Assembly: GCA_947044405.1 (NCBI GenBank)
Contig: CAMRHE010000654.1
Location: 496,001-560,000 of the forward strand
Direction: 5' to 3'
DNA length: 64,000 nucleotides
Source of the DNA: Leptodactylus fallax
Taxonomy: Eukaryota; Chordata; Amphibia; Anura; Leptodactylidae
Made by a program: the position numbers and the translations under genes. Position 1 is the stretch's first letter, and every line of letters starts with the position of its first letter. The notes beneath the pieces are model-generated. The model saw only the letters and a list, made by a program, of their open reading frames with translations, did no database searches and was not told the origin of the DNA. This document shows positions 12,101 through 27,100 of the stretch, in pieces.

Positions 12101-15100
12101 TCACCCTCAAGGGAATGGTATGTGCGAGAAGGCAAATCAAGTGATCATCGGCATGCTAAGAACAGCCGCAGTTACACCTGGTGTTGAGTGGCCTGAGCGT
12201 ATCAAGGACTTGGCCTATATTTACAACAACACACCCCAAACATCTACGGGATACGCACCATTTTATCTAATGTTTGGAAGACAAGGTCAACTTCCTTCAG
12301 ACTTAACCCTTGGTGTGAAGGTTCCTGACACCATCAATCCACTACCCATAACAGACTGGGTTGTTGAACACCGCCGACGTATGGAGGAAGCTAAAGAGAT
12401 AGTTGAAACGCGCATGGATGAGGTTCGTAGGAGACAACAGGAGGATTACAACCATCACGCCCATGCAGCGCCCCTGAAAGTTGGCGACCGTGTATGGTTA
12501 AGGAATAACCATCGGAATGGGAAATTGGATCCATTCTGGGAGAAAGAACCATACAGTGTCATCTCCATACCATATCCTGAATCTGACGTGTATGAGATCT
12601 CTAAACCTGGGAGACAGCCCCAAGTAGTACACCGAAACCGTCTGAAGCTGTGCCTTAAAGAAGGACTACCCACAGAGGTGCCCCCAGCTGAGACAACGAG
12701 TACAGAGATCTTGTCACCTTCTGAAGCGAAAGAGAGACCCCCAACGTTAACTGAGCTTATGTGGGCGCCTAAACTACTACCATTTAGCTGTTATCCACAA
12801 ATTGCTCTAGTGCAAGAGAACCCTTCGACAGATGATTTAATTGATTTCAGTGACTCTGTTCCTGATTCAAATCTCGTTCCACTTAGGCGTTCTGAGCGTA
12901 CCACAAAAGGCATACCTCCAACACGCTATAGTGATGCCATGGCTGTCCTCGGGTAAAAGAGGTTAACTGTCTCTGCTTCTGTATATATGTTATTCCTGCT
13001 CTGATTACATTAATGTTTTTCCTGTGTGTATATACAGTATATATATAATATCTTGCCATGTAATATAGTATTTACATTTATATGCAACAATCCAAGCCAT
13101 AGTGCCTGGCTCACCGAGCCAAGGAAGTTCTGTTACCCCATTGCGGTATGGACATTCGTGCGAGAGTGCCTACTCTTCCTTACAGAAAGGACTGTTTATT
13201 GTTTCTCAGAGAGACTCTCATGATAATGGACACTCACGAAATTTGTGCCAGAGAGCCTCTGGACCCATTTGCACTACTGTTGTTTCTATATGGACTGTCT
13301 GATGGTACCGCCAAAAGGTTCCATAAGTCTGAGTTTAATTATCTCTCCGTTACCCTTCAGACTTCTCATGGACATTCCAGGACTATGCCGGGAGGTCTAA
13401 CCTCAAGTTTCTAGGTATTATATTTTTCTAAACTGTTAGTGACATTTGCACTTTATTCGTATTTATTAACGTTATGTTACATTTCTCACCTTCACCCCAG
13501 CCCGTCGCCGAGGTCGGCTCAGTGAAAGAGGGGGAGTATGTGGCATCCCAGAGCTGGCTATGGCTGGGCTGAGGGTGATCTCTGTGCATTGTATTATTTC
13601 CTGTTGCTTCATAGCCTGTGTGACATAGCAGGGGGTCCTGAGTCTCACACAACACAGCGCCACCTAGTGAGCCTCACACATGCATTACACCTCCCATAGG
13701 ATTGAATAGTAACCAAATGTCCAATGGGAGGACATCGCCTGGGAAAAGGGGAGGAGTCAGCTGATCACTGGGTCCCCATGGTAACACCCCTGCAGGAAGG
13801 TCCTGCGTGTGAGGAGTTAGAAGTGTGGAGTGTTAGGAGGAGGAGGTGAGGAGATAAGTGTGATGTCCTGTGAAGAAAGCAGTGAGTTTAGTGCAGGAAT
13901 CTCAAGTCCTAGACAGGCCCAGGAAGGTTGGAGAGCTGACATACTCCAGCTATTCAGAAGCTCCTGTCCCCTGTCTGCCTAGCCATCGCCCTGAAGGAAG
14001 TCAAGCATCATTATCTTGTCAGCATGAGACTGTGGAGAGAACATTCTGGAACACGTGCTCCATAGCCAGTATCACAGGATCCAGGGGCCAAGGCCAGACC
14101 TGTGGAATATCCTGCCACCCTGACTATTGCACCCCGAAACTCTGAGCTATCAGGACCACATAACGTGAGTGGGGAATATTATGTACTAGTATCATGGTGG
14201 GCATCCTCCTATGTGCCAAATAGGAGCCCAGACACACCTTAGGGCTGTAACACTGAAGTATAAGGGGCTAGGAACACCTTTCATCAAGTCTACCCTGCAC
14301 CCCAGGACTTTGCTGTGTCACCAGGCGTACCCCGTTGTTTTGTATTGAAGAAACTGTTTAAGCATTTGTGCCTCCACACCCATGGAAGTAAAAGTTCAAC
14401 TTTACAACCGTTTCTGTGTCTGACTCTGCACCGACAACATCAGGGCGCCCCAAACACCACCAGTCGGCACAGTATAGGGGAAGCGCCCCGGGGGGAACAA
14501 TCACCACCAACATTTGTGCAGCCCCCTCATCACCGGTACCAGTGGTGGTAACGTGGGACAGCACCAGCGCTGCGCCCTCGTGCCCAGAGACCGTGACAAG
14601 TCTGCGCTGTTTGCACCCCGCAATCCCAACTGCAGCGTTACCTTCCATCTGGTCACCGCACATTATTAAGTTTCCCAATATAAGGATATTACAACCCATC
14701 AACACCATCCAAAACCCCACCCGGCCCCTCTTCTGTAGACAACCCCCCTCCCCGTCACACCATTTGGACTACCCTATACTATTTTACTTCTTCTAGGGCA
14801 GCTGGGATACAACCAATATGGCTGCCATTACTAGTCAGAGTCTACCTACAGGAGATAAGGCTGCATCACTGTCATGTTGAGCATCACCCAGCTTTCCCAG
14901 GTGCAGATAACACTGATAAATGACTATACAGTGATCTTACTGTGATACAGCGCCAGTTCTGGTGCCTACTGAAGGTCTGAAGTGCTACAGGGTAGGACAG
15001 GATGCCCCCAGACCTCCCCTCCCTCCTATGTAAACAGCAGTCTCCGGCCCATACCCCAGCTGAGCACATCCCCTATGGATATCCCAGTACAAACGCCCAT

Positions 15101-18100
15101 TGTGTGTACAGTATACGCAGAGAGGAGTGTGAACTGGTCATGAACCAGCCGCCCATTAGTGTGCAAGCCATCAGCAAACACATATGTAGGGCCTGTGCGG
15201 GGAGACGGACATCTCCCATCAGCCTCGGGGGTGTGGAAGGATTATTTTTCTAACTGGTATTGAATGTGACAATTCAGAAGCTTGTACAATCCAGTCACTA
15301 TGCTGCAGGGGCCGAAAGGGCAACTCTCCAGAAAATGTCCAGCAGACTCCAGAAAAGGCGACACCTCCTGGACCTGAGGGACAAGTCTCCCAGGTGCCCT
15401 ATGGGGTCTGGGGGTCTATATTTATTTAGGGGATCTGGTCTGGGGGTCAGTATTTGTTTAGGAGATATCAGGTCTGTTGTGTTAAAAGGGGCCTGGTCTG
15501 TAGGTCTTGGTGTTTAAGGGGGCTTGTTTGGGGTCAGTATTTGTTTAGGAGGTTTGGGGCCTATATGGGTATAGGGTTTGTGGTCCACGTGTGCTTGGGG
15601 TTTGCATGTCTTTAGGGGTGTGGATATGTTTAAGGGCTCTAGCGTGGGGTCCATATGTGTTAAAGGGGCCTGGTCTGTATGTCTTTGTGTTTAAGGGGTC
15701 TGATCTGGGGTCGGTATTTGTGTAGGAGGTTTGGGATCTGTATGTGTATAGGGGGCCTGAGGTCTGTATGTGTTTACGGGGTCTAGTCTGGGATCTGAAT
15801 GTGTTTAAGGGGCATGGTTTGGGGTCCATGTGTGTTAAAGGGTCCTGGTTTGGGGTCTACTTATAAAGAGGGTCTAGTCTCGGTTATATATTTATTTATG
15901 GGGGGGGTCTATACTAGTTGCCCTGTTCGGTTTAGGGCCTGTATCTGGGATTATGCACGGTCTGTGATTTTTACACCATGTATTGTCGGGGTCTATATAT
16001 GTGATCAGACCACAAGGTAAAAAAAAAATTGCATTTTCCATGAAGTATTTTTACTTTTCCTATCTAATCTCCATCTGGCGTGCAGCTACAATCTGCTGTT
16101 CTCTGTTATCAGCCATGTCAGGCTGTAGAGAGGCGAAGGCAGGGCTTCCATTACAGCATTGCCTGCATCCCTTTAAGACCGGATAGAGACAGGGGGTGAC
16201 TTGGCTCCTTGTCAGCTTCAGTCTTAACCCTTCGTGAGTCAGAAACGCTTCAGGAAAAGCAATAAAGTAACAGACATTTGTGGCAGCGACGGCGTTAAGG
16301 GGTCAAACCCACAGATGAAAAGTAAATCCAGACAGTTTCGAGGAGAAACCTCAAATCCAGACAAACACCCCACGTCTGAAACCCGATCGGTTTTCCATGA
16401 GTCATGGCACATTTTCCGACAAAAAATTTGGAACCTGCGGGTATGTGGGAAAGACGGATAATCATAAAGCCGGGATATCTCCTTGGAAGCAGCTGGCGCG
16501 GTCTTATCACGGGAGACAGGAGACGGAGAAGAGCAAAAATTGTAGAACTTTTTTTATATATTTAAAAATTTTTTTAAAAGATAGCGAGGACGGGTGACGG
16601 CCAGGAAAGAGGAAACTGATGGCAAGAAAGGCAGCGATATGGCAACCAGCAGCAAGCAGGATGAGGACTGTGCACAGACAGACAGGGCCGGGGATGGGGA
16701 CCAGATGTTTGGGGCTGCGCACACTTTCCACAGTCCGGATTACACAGATCCGGGCCAAATTGCATCATCTGTACATACGGCCCCCTCTACCCCCTCCCCG
16801 CAACACAAGCAGAAACAGACACTGATTTATTTTCCATCAGGGGCTCCCCTGATCACATCCACATTCGCATGGCTTGCCTGGCTATGGACCAAAGGGAGCC
16901 CCGGGCTCTGTGTTGTCTAAAACAACAGGAGGGCAACAGGAGAAATTAAGCGCCCCCCCGGGGGGGATTATCTGCCACTCAAAACACACGGGATAACCCA
17001 AAACAATAGTGGGTTATGTGTAATGGTGGTGACATCTCAGGGTGACGGTGATGTTGTGGGACTGCAGTCACTACATTTAACCTCAGCGTGACTTATCGAT
17101 TTTTTTTTTCATCAAGTAGGCAGCCATTTTGTTCTATGCTAATATTACATCATCAATCAATATTTATAACATGGCCCCCTTTAAAGGCAGTCAGTCACCA
17201 TAATCTAGCATATCAACCCAACCCTGCAGATAGATAGGTTAGGGTCACCTGAACGCAATGGTGTTTACCCCTTGTGAATTGTTGCCTCCGTTGCCGAGAT
17301 ATCTCCATTTTAGTCAATAACATGGGCGCTGCCATTGCTCCAAAAGCTCATTTGCATATGACATAACCAGCTATATCTCAGCAACGGAGGCAGCGATTTA
17401 CAAGAGGAAAACACTGTTTGATTCAGGTGACCCTAACCTATCTATCTGCAGGGCTGGGTTGAGGTTTGGTTTTGGTGTCACACTCCCTTTAAGTAGCCTA
17501 TCAGTGATATTATTAAAGAATAATTGATTAATTTGACTTATTTGCAAGGTCGATAAATGCTGTGAATTACATATCAACTTGTTGTAATGCAACAGTGGGC
17601 ACAACTTCATCTAGTAAATGATCCCTTTAAATGCATGCCCCAATCTCCTGCCTCATCCTAGCAGGGCTGTGGTAAAGTGTCATGTGACCCACCTCCTGCC
17701 ACTGTTCAATGTCTACAAACACAATGGAGTGGAATTTACAAAGCAAGCAAATTGCTGTCGCCAAGACCAAAATTTACGAAGGGCTAATTTGAATGCAGCA
17801 TGATTGGGATATGTGTAAGAAGTCCTAATGCTGACCCCGTGGTGGCCCCTTTAAGATTTTTTTATTTAGTTGACAAAATGGCTGCCTACACCACTGAGTT
17901 AGTAGCTTCTCTAGTTACTAGTATAGAAATATGGAGCATCCATAGTGCTTCACTCATCAAATAGCAGGCATAATTTTCCACAGCGCCCCCGGAGGATGAC
18001 TGCAGAATGTTTAAATTTATTTATTTTTAATCGTAAACACAAAACTGAAAGAAATTGAAATTAAATACTAACATATTGAAATGTTAAAATAAAAAAAGTT

Positions 18101-21100
18101 CATGCCCCCTTCTTAAGAAGTTAAGACAGGCAGGGAGAGAAGGGGTTAAGCTAGCCCCAAAATATGGCCAGATCACCAGATTACAGTTGTATACTTCAAG
18201 CTTTGATCTAAGTAGACATGTGTTATCCAGACTCACACCACTGTGTTATTAGTATTACAGGAACCAGAGAAACTAATATGGAGCAACCATATTGCTTCAC
18301 TGATCGAATAGCAGCCATAGTTTTCCACAGCACCCCCGAAGGATGGCTGCAGAATTTTTTTCATAATTTTATTTTTTAAATCTTGAACACAAAATAAAAA
18401 AAAAAAAAAAAATAGAAATAAAATGATGACCTATTGAAATTTAAAAAGTTCATGCCCCCTTCATAACAGGTTAAGACATGCAGGGAGATAAGGGGTTAAG
18501 CTAGCCCTTAGCCTCGCTGTATCACTGAACTACAGTTGTATATTTCAAGCCTAGAGCTAAGTAGACATGTCTCGGCATTATCCAGACTTATCCGAGACTC
18601 GCTGCACACAGAAATGTGAGCCCAGGTGTTACCTGGAAGGAAAAAAAGTACAAAGAGTCTCTTCATGAGGCAGGAATCCATCGTCCAGTAGAGGAGAGAG
18701 AAGACATTCCTGCTGGTGACTAGATACCTAGAGGCTCACACTCTCCACATAAGGAATGTTAATGGAATTTTTCGCTTTTTCTTTCTAGAAATTTCTTAGG
18801 ACACAAAGTAAAGTCTATGTGGAGGTCAATTTTACTGATAAGTAAGCGCCTTCTAACAACTTTAACTGAATGGATTATATGTGCAAAGTTTTCAGCTGCG
18901 ACAAAAAATGTATTGAAAGAAATTGTTACATGTATAATTACCAAATATGTAATGGTGTGTTCACTAGATGTTGGTTGGCGATCATGAAGACCCTAAATAT
19001 TTGCCTTAAACAGGGGCCGATCAACCGAACAATTTCTCATTCTTGACCACTGTCTAAATAGTCTCGGACTGAGGTTCTTTGGGCATACCTTCCAATAACT
19101 CCAAGGAAATAGACCCATAGTACCCATACAGGTTTAGGGGTCTTCTGCTGGACCATTATAGTGTTAGAGCCTGGGCACAAAGGAGGATCCCCTGGTGGTC
19201 TGGTCTAAACAAGTCTATCAATAAAACAAACAAGCCTAGGACCACCACTATAGAGCGACTCTCCATTCCGGCTTATAGAGGGGTTTCCAAGCTGGTGTTG
19301 CCCAATCTATGCTCTAACTGGCCCTAGTATGGGACTGGCCCACCAGAGTACCATAGGATCCTCCAGTGGACCCAGGCTCTAACACAGTAGACCACAAAAT
19401 GTGAAGGATACTATAGCCTATTACTTTGGGGGCTGCTGGAGGCCCCCAGAATAATTTTAAACTGAGATTTTAGTTTCGAACTGAGGTTCCTTGGGCCTAC
19501 CAGATAAAATGATTCAGAGGGCCCACCTTCCAAGAAACCCTAGGACAAAGCTTATAGTATCCTTAAGATTGGGTGTCTTCATCTGGACCAATATTGTGTT
19601 AGAACCTGGGCCCATCAGAAGATCTTTTGGTACTCTGGTGGGACAATCCAACACTGAACCTCAGTCCGACTGTGCAGGCCCTTTAAGTCTTGTTAAAGTA
19701 AGGTCCTACTTACATGGGCAGATTTTTTGCCTGTAACTACCAATGATCGACCATGTAGAAAATTGATCAATCGTTCCATTGATACAAAGCAATCATTGTG
19801 ATTGTCTCGGAAAAATTTTAGGGCGCCATGTCTTTGACATGGACATCAAAATCAATTTCAACTTGCAATATCGCCGATCGGCACTTGTCAAGGGCAGAGA
19901 ATGCGCCTTTAGGTTTCATGCACGCGACCAAGTGTGCACCAATGCTCCGTTGTGATATTTTATTGGACCTGCTCTATAAATATAGGAACATGCTTTGCCC
20001 TGTGTTTGAAGCCTAACTCTTTTGAGGACACAATGCGAAATGCGCCTCATGCCATATATTCATCATAAGGTGGGGAACCCCAAATCGGGCCTCCCTCCAT
20101 GACCCTGAACGTAGAGTCATTCTGTAATGGCCATCCTTGTAAAGGGTTAATATGACAAGTAGAGTGTGGACATCCCCATAAGTGAAGTCATACAGCTCTT
20201 TATCTGTCATCTAAACAGTGGTCTCTTCAACGGCATATTTCCTGTCAGCGCTGTAAATCATCTTCTACGTGTAACCCCCTACGGCCCACCCATTAAAATT
20301 TCTGTGGTTGTAAAGAGTAAAAATTTCTATAAAAACGGGCATTTTCACTTTATGTATTTATAGTATATCCACAGGGGTCTCTGGGACCTTCACATACCAG
20401 GACAATGGAGATCTGGTGACCATGTCGCCTGGCACACTCTCTATACAGTTCAATCGAGAGCAAGCAACACGTTCCGGATTATGAAATGGCGGATTGAAGG
20501 AATTTTTTTTTATAGATCTAACTGTGCAGAGTAGTATCGAACGCTATGAGAATGGCCGGGCCTCTAGGACCTGGCTGGACACAGATGTGCAGGATTCTGG
20601 ACGGGATCAGGAAATCGGTCTCTTGTGTACGGAGGCTGCCAGGTCCGGCCTGCATAAAACAACATCTGGAGTCCATCACAGGAGAACCCCTCCCAGCGCG
20701 GAATGACTCCACTTGGCTGCGAGGCTGGGGGTGCGACATTCAAATAAAACAATCGCTGTATAGATTAGAGGCCCGAGAGACGCACAGTCACAGGAAAACC
20801 ATAGCATTGGGGGGAGTTACCCTTTAAACCCCCCAATCCCCCATGACCTACTGTGTTTACATATTGATGAAGAGTCTGTATGACGGAATAGAACTCCAGT
20901 CCTTCTCTTGTGTCCGTTTGTGGGAAAGCTGGGTAGAAAACAATGCTTAAAGGGGTATTCCCACGACCATAACCATTTTTAAATTTGTAGATAATTAAAA
21001 GTTAAACATTTTTGCAAATATAAGTAATTAAAAATTTTGCAGAGTTTTAAAGATTTTCTCTAAATATGTTGTGGTGACAGTCTTGTCTCTAGATCGGTTG

Positions 21101-24100
21101 CCATTGGATACGGCCATGAATGTAGGACCTTTCTAAGGTCAGAAAATCAGTCATGATGTTCGTATTGTGGCCGGGATATCTTCTCATACATGTAGTGTCC
21201 CTGTCTGATAACCCAGCTACAATAAGGACATCATGGCTCGGTTTTTGACAAGTCCCAGACCATAGAAAGTTTCAGCATTTGTGGTCGTATCCATTGGCAA
21301 CCAATCTAGACAGCAGACTGTCAGCACTAAGATGGTTAGAGAAAATCTTTAAAACTCTGCAGAATTTTTGACTACTTATATTTGCAAAAATGTTTAACTA
21401 TTAATTATCTACAAGTATAGATATGATTATGTTCATGGGAATACCCCTTTAACTGTTCCACAGGAGTCGTCACTCAACTTTTCCAGACTTCCGAATGGCA
21501 AATGTCATAAATCTTAGTTTTATGTCTATGAAGAAGATGCGTAGCTGTATGCAGGGCCGTCCTTAGGGGTGTATGACCTGTGGAACTGCCCAGGTGAGGG
21601 GGCGCTACAGGCCAGCAGCATCACAATATTAATAGTATAGCAGCTGTACTTAAATAATGGGGGAGATATCAGGTTCAGGTGTACAAAGCATGAAAAATTC
21701 GCAATTTTATGTGCAAAATTTTCAATTTTTTTGTTCAGTTTTGCGCCGCCCTCACCACTTTCCTGAAAAATACATCAATCATCATAAACCTACCCCAATG
21801 TGCTAAATCATACGGTGCTATTACTTGAGCACGGCATGGTGGTATTATTTGAGCACCATATGGTGGTATTATTTGAGCAATTTATGGAGGTACTACTTAA
21901 GCAAAATATAGTGGTATTATTTGAGCACAGCATGGCAAAATTATTTGAGCAGGATATAGTGCTATTATGTGAGCACTGTATGGTGGTATTACATGAAGAC
22001 GGTATAGTAGTAATATTTGAGCACTGTATGACAGTATTAATTGAAGACTGTATAGTGGTATCATTTGAGCATCATATAGTGGTATTATTTTGATATCACT
22101 TGAGCACAGAATGATAGTACTATTTGAGCATGTTATGGTGGTATTATTTGAGTGTTGTATAGCATTAATTGAGCACAGTATAGTGATATTACTTGAGCAC
22201 AGTATGGTGGCATTATTTGAGCACGATATGTTGGTATTTACTTAAGCATTGCATGGTCCTACTACCGAAGACGTAATCTGGCTGTAAATTGTGTACTATC
22301 TTGTATGATGTTTATATCTAGGTACTGTATGGTCATATTATATATACACCATATATGGGCACAGAACCACATCCGAATTAAGGCCAGCCCCGTCTGCATG
22401 TTAGCCAAAGTGTTATAATGGTTGTAAATATTTTATCAGCTAATATCAGATCATATAAAAATCCAAATCAGGGGTTAACGTGTAGGTCCATGGGCAGTAT
22501 ATGGCTGCTGTCTTCTGTCTATGGGCAGTATATGGCTGCTGTCTTTTGTCTATGGGCAGTATATGGCTGCTGTCTTCTGTCTATGGGCAGTATATGGCTG
22601 CTGTCTTCTGTCTATGGGTAGTATATGGCTGCTGTCTTCTGTCTATGGGCAGTATATGGCTACAGCCTCAAAGGTCCCAATCAGTAAGAGAGTATGGGGC
22701 CTGTGTAGCCTCGCGGGGGGTAAAGTGTTAATTACACCTGGAATCAATAGACCCACTGAACGCCGTTTTCCAAGAACTTTGCTCATAAATGAGGTATCGT
22801 CTTCCACAGGCGGAAAAGGATCAATTGACGACATTTGTAATCCCTGGACATGATGTTCTCACGACACACAGGGGGGTTCAGGATCGTGAATGGTGGCGGT
22901 AATATACTGAGAATCCAGACTGCGTCATGAATAATCCATCTTATTGTTAGTTGTAAGCTATAACCATTTCCGAGAAATAGGAGTAGACACCAGTATGGTC
23001 ACCGTTATAGAGGTCGCCACCCAGCTCTCCCTGCTCCTGAAAGGCAAATCTATATAGATTCGAATGGGATGGACTAATATATAACTAGACCGGGTGACAA
23101 CAACTTTTTGAGCACTGTATGGCAGATCTATTTGGGTAAAGTATGGTAGTTTTAATACAGCAATGTAAGGTGGTATTATTTGAGCACCATATTCTAACAC
23201 AGTATGGTAATATTATTTGAAGGTATTATTTGAGTACTATATGGTGGCATTATTTGAGCACTACATGATGGTATTATTTCAGCAGTGTATAGTAGCAGTA
23301 TTTGAGCACTGCATGGTGGTATTATTTCAGTACTATATGACAGCACAATTTGAGCACTGTGTGATGGCACTATTTGAGCACTGTATGGTGGTATTATTTC
23401 AGCATTGTGTGGTAGCACTATTTAAGGACTAGATGATGGTATTATTTGAGCGCTACATGATGGTATTTGAGCACTACATGATGGTATTATTTGAGCACTG
23501 TGTGGTAACACTACTTGAGCACTGTATGGTGGTATTAGTTGAGTACTGTATGGTGGTATTAGTTGAGTACTGTATGGTGGTATTATATGAGCACTATATG
23601 GCAGCACAATTTGAGCATTGTGTGATGGTACTATTTGATAACTGTGTGGTGGCACTACTGTATTTGAGCACTGTATGGTGGTATTATTTTAGTACTGTAT
23701 GGTGGTATTATATGAGCACTATATGGCAGCACAATTTCAGCATTGTGTGATGGTACTATTTGAGCACTGTATGGGGGCACTATTTGCTAGTAGCCACCCA
23801 GCTTGATAGAAGAGAAGAAACCTAGGGCCTTTTGTTTAACATTTTTGGCAAAGATCAGGCATATCTGACACTGGAAATAGAGATGTATTACAGTGACAGC
23901 CTGACTAGTGATAGGAGGACAGAACAGGATAGTATCTGCTGCCCTGGGGTTAAAGTCAACGGTCATATTACACTGTGTTCTTCCTAGCAAACAAGATGCA
24001 TATCAGGAACAACCTTCCTGAGGTATACACAACATACAGTCAAAAGATATTATTCACTGGCCCTTTAAAAAGGCAAAAAGTGATGTAAGGCAGTCATCAA

Positions 24101-27100
24101 CTTTATGTTACTAAAACAATCTGAACTTTTGGTTTCCATGTGTGTACTGTTCACAAAGTCCACACAGGGTCAGGGTGTAAAAAAACATCAACTAGAAACA
24201 GATTTACTCCTGGGGGATCGGGGATAGAAATGAAAGCTCCAGGGCCCAGGTACAAAATCTGTAAAAGGGCCCCCACCTATAAACATTGGTGTCTTCTTTT
24301 GTGGCAGAGCCAGTTTAACCCCTACCAATGTAACTAAGTTACAGTAAATAAAATGACTTTATTTTTGATGATATCATAATGGTGACATCATCAGTTAAGC
24401 AAATACTTAAAGGGATTGTCCATTTTGAACACTCTTCTTGGTAGAAGCTGGATATAGGTTATCCCACTCTGAAGACTCTTGTCACCTGATCTGTTGGGAA
24501 ACGTGACAACTTTCCTGGAAGCTCCTGAAAAAAAAAAAAAAAAAGGGTGAACTCTTGGACACCAGGCAAACCTTCTGGGCCGTAGGGATAGCAGTGACTT
24601 TTAGGTGACTTGGGTATTTTGTACCAGTCATTCATAAAAAGAGGACGAGGTCAGCACATTTATTGCACAAGTCACAAGAAAGGGGGCATGGTCATACAAA
24701 AACACGGTGCTCACAAGAAGTGGCTTCAGCGGAAACTGCAAGCAAGATGTTGGCAAGTATGATCAATGGGCTGTCTATGTAATGCATGGACGTTTTGAGC
24801 CCACTCTTACTAGAAAAGGGTCCTCACCACAGAATTCCCAATAGGATCTCTGAAAATAGGTTTAATAGGGATAATCGGGGACTCACATCCTCAGCTTTGG
24901 GTGCATGCGCATGCCGAAGCATAGCACAGTACACCACACTTCACTGCGCATGCACCCAATGTGCTTAGGAGGTTTGCCGTCCTAGATTTCACCTGAGCAC
25001 TGCACATGTCTAAGTCAAGAAGATGACTCCCGGGCTCCTCGTGGAGTCGATAGAAATACCCCCTCCTGTCTTCAGTTGCTGACTAGAGAGGAGCGAATCG
25101 ACTCTGCAGAAGTGGAATTCGATCCGAATTTCAGGAAATCTTCGCTTCTCCACGATTCCAGATTTTCTGATGCTTCGTGGTATCGAATATTTAGTAAGGG
25201 CCTTTGTGACATCAGATGGTCACATGATGTTCTCTAGTGATGTGATTGGGTAGGCGTGTCTTTGCTTGTTGGCAGATCCTTCCACATGAATAAAAGTTGT
25301 TCATGCTGAAGAGAGAGAGAGAGACATGACCGCGGCAACCAAGGGCTTCCGGCCTTTTGCCGCCCACCCCGGCTCTCTGCAACCCGGAAACAGCTGTTTA
25401 TTCGCCGCAAAGTAATTCAGATAGAAGCAAATTTTTTTGGAATTTTGACTCGAACTGTCGAATCAAACTTTTGAGAAATTCGCTCATCTCTATTGATGAC
25501 CTGTCCTAGGATAGGTCATCAAATAATAAGCCTGGAAAACCCATTTATAGGCCCAAAATCTAGTTCCCTTTTTTCAACTTCTACCAGGAGGGCAAAAATG
25601 AAATCTGGACTCCATCCTGAAGCATCATGGGAATAACAATAAAAAAAAAAAATAGCTTAGAAAAACATATTCCTCAAGATATCTCTAAGGACTAGTGTGA
25701 CAACACACAGGTCAGTACAACGATATCTGCGGATGACAGGTACACGTTATCTAGTTATTTATTGTTGTATCTGCAGAATCCGAGCCAAATCCAATACGGT
25801 TCAAGGTGACCCTAATTTCCTATATCAGAGTCCATAGCGGAGGCGCGGGGTTGTACAATGACCCTTTTCCAGGAATTACAGATAGAAAACAGACACGACC
25901 AGGTATGACGAAGTAAAGGCCTCCACTGGGGGTGAGGGTGTATCACAGGACACCCAACTAATAAGATTGGTGGGATCATGAGCACTGTGGTATGGGAAGT
26001 GTTGGATATTGTAATCTGAGACCTTAAAGGGGTTTGCCCCTCCAAGAAGCCCTCATACAGATCAAGAATTAATCGGTCTCGAAACTTGATCGTCCATTAA
26101 TGGACACCAATGGAAAATGCATGTAGAGTATCCTGAAGACCTACCTACCAGATGGCCAAAGGGCCATACCTTATACCATAAGGGTCCTTATTACTTAACA
26201 CCCCTAAGCACCAAAACAGGCTCAAATGTCTGCCCCTTGTAGGACCTCACTGGACCATTTGGCCTTGGTCTACAGGGGTGTGTTTTAAATATGTTTTCCA
26301 AAAATTTACAGTAAAAGTTCTGAGTAACTTCATCGAGGACAATAACAGCAGTGTCTTCACATTGACAAAGGAGTTTTCTTAAGTAACGCGTCATTTTTCT
26401 TGGCGTCGGTCTAGAACGAAGCAGCCCAGTTCATCAGCCCTTAGAGACCCCCCAAAGCTGGCCGAGGATTGAAAGGCCTTACAGAAATGGTATTAATGTT
26501 GAGTCACTTTGCATATCTCAAGCTAGCACCGCTGAGTACAGCATGAAGTTTCCAGAAAACCAAACGTCCTGTGGGCCAAGATGGATGACTTAACCAGAAA
26601 AACAAACGGTGGGGCATGAATACAATCTCAAAATGCAGCTACAAAAAAACATTAACTCCTTCTGGCCTCAGAGGTTTCACAATAAAGGGGTTCACTAATG
26701 CCAAGCATGCCGAGCGTTGGGTGATAGGACCATGTTAAGGACACATCCTTATGACTACATTTACAATCTGATGCCCACCTCTTGGTCTTCTCCATTTGGG
26801 GACTCTCCAAATGATGCTTCAGTTCTCCAGGTCCCTATTAGAGTAAAGACCCCCTCGACAAGAGAAAAAAAATCAGACAAACCTGAAAAATTCGGCTCAC
26901 CAACCAACTATCTAATGTGTATAGGGGCCTTCCAACTCTCCCACCACAGATTATGTTGGGGGAATGTTTGGGAATGCTGTATTTCAACACTTGATCCTCT
27001 CCAGCGAAGATAAGTCACTATTAGAGATGTCTGGCCGCAAATTACTCACCTCTCCCCTTTGACAACACATGAAAGTTTGGCTGAAACAAGCGTCAGATGT

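Larger units (their letters stand above)
6063..14660 (+). mobile_element. full-length Ty3/Gypsy LTR retrotransposon (8598 bp)
   Basis: This is a complete proviral structure: 5' LTR, primer-binding site, leader, gag, pol (protease, reverse transcriptase, RNase H, integrase), polypurine tract, 3' LTR. It is flanked by a CATT duplication at 6059-6062 and 14661-14664. LTRs start TGTGG and end CGCA (TG..CA). By eye the LTRs differ by six substitutions and one indel over about 1121 bp, so insertion was recent. The domain order RT-RH-IN defines Ty3/Gypsy. No env and no chromodomain were recognised. Two in-frame stops in pol make this copy non-autonomous as it stands. It lies antisense to creb3l2 in intron 1. 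Confidence 0.95.

Noticed and set aside
12957..13524. Envelope gene for the Gypsy element
   Set aside because: Only 65-88-codon overlapping frames, no signal peptide or transmembrane pattern; treated as untranslated.
16594..16920. 108-codon plus-strand frame in a GC-richer stretch
   Set aside because: No family recognised, no splice context, and a second frame overlaps it; not enough to call a gene.
21800..22093. 97-codon frame with an eight-residue repeat
   Set aside because: Direct consequence of the 24-bp minisatellite; the second array at 23.1-23.8 kb gives the same artefact on both strands.
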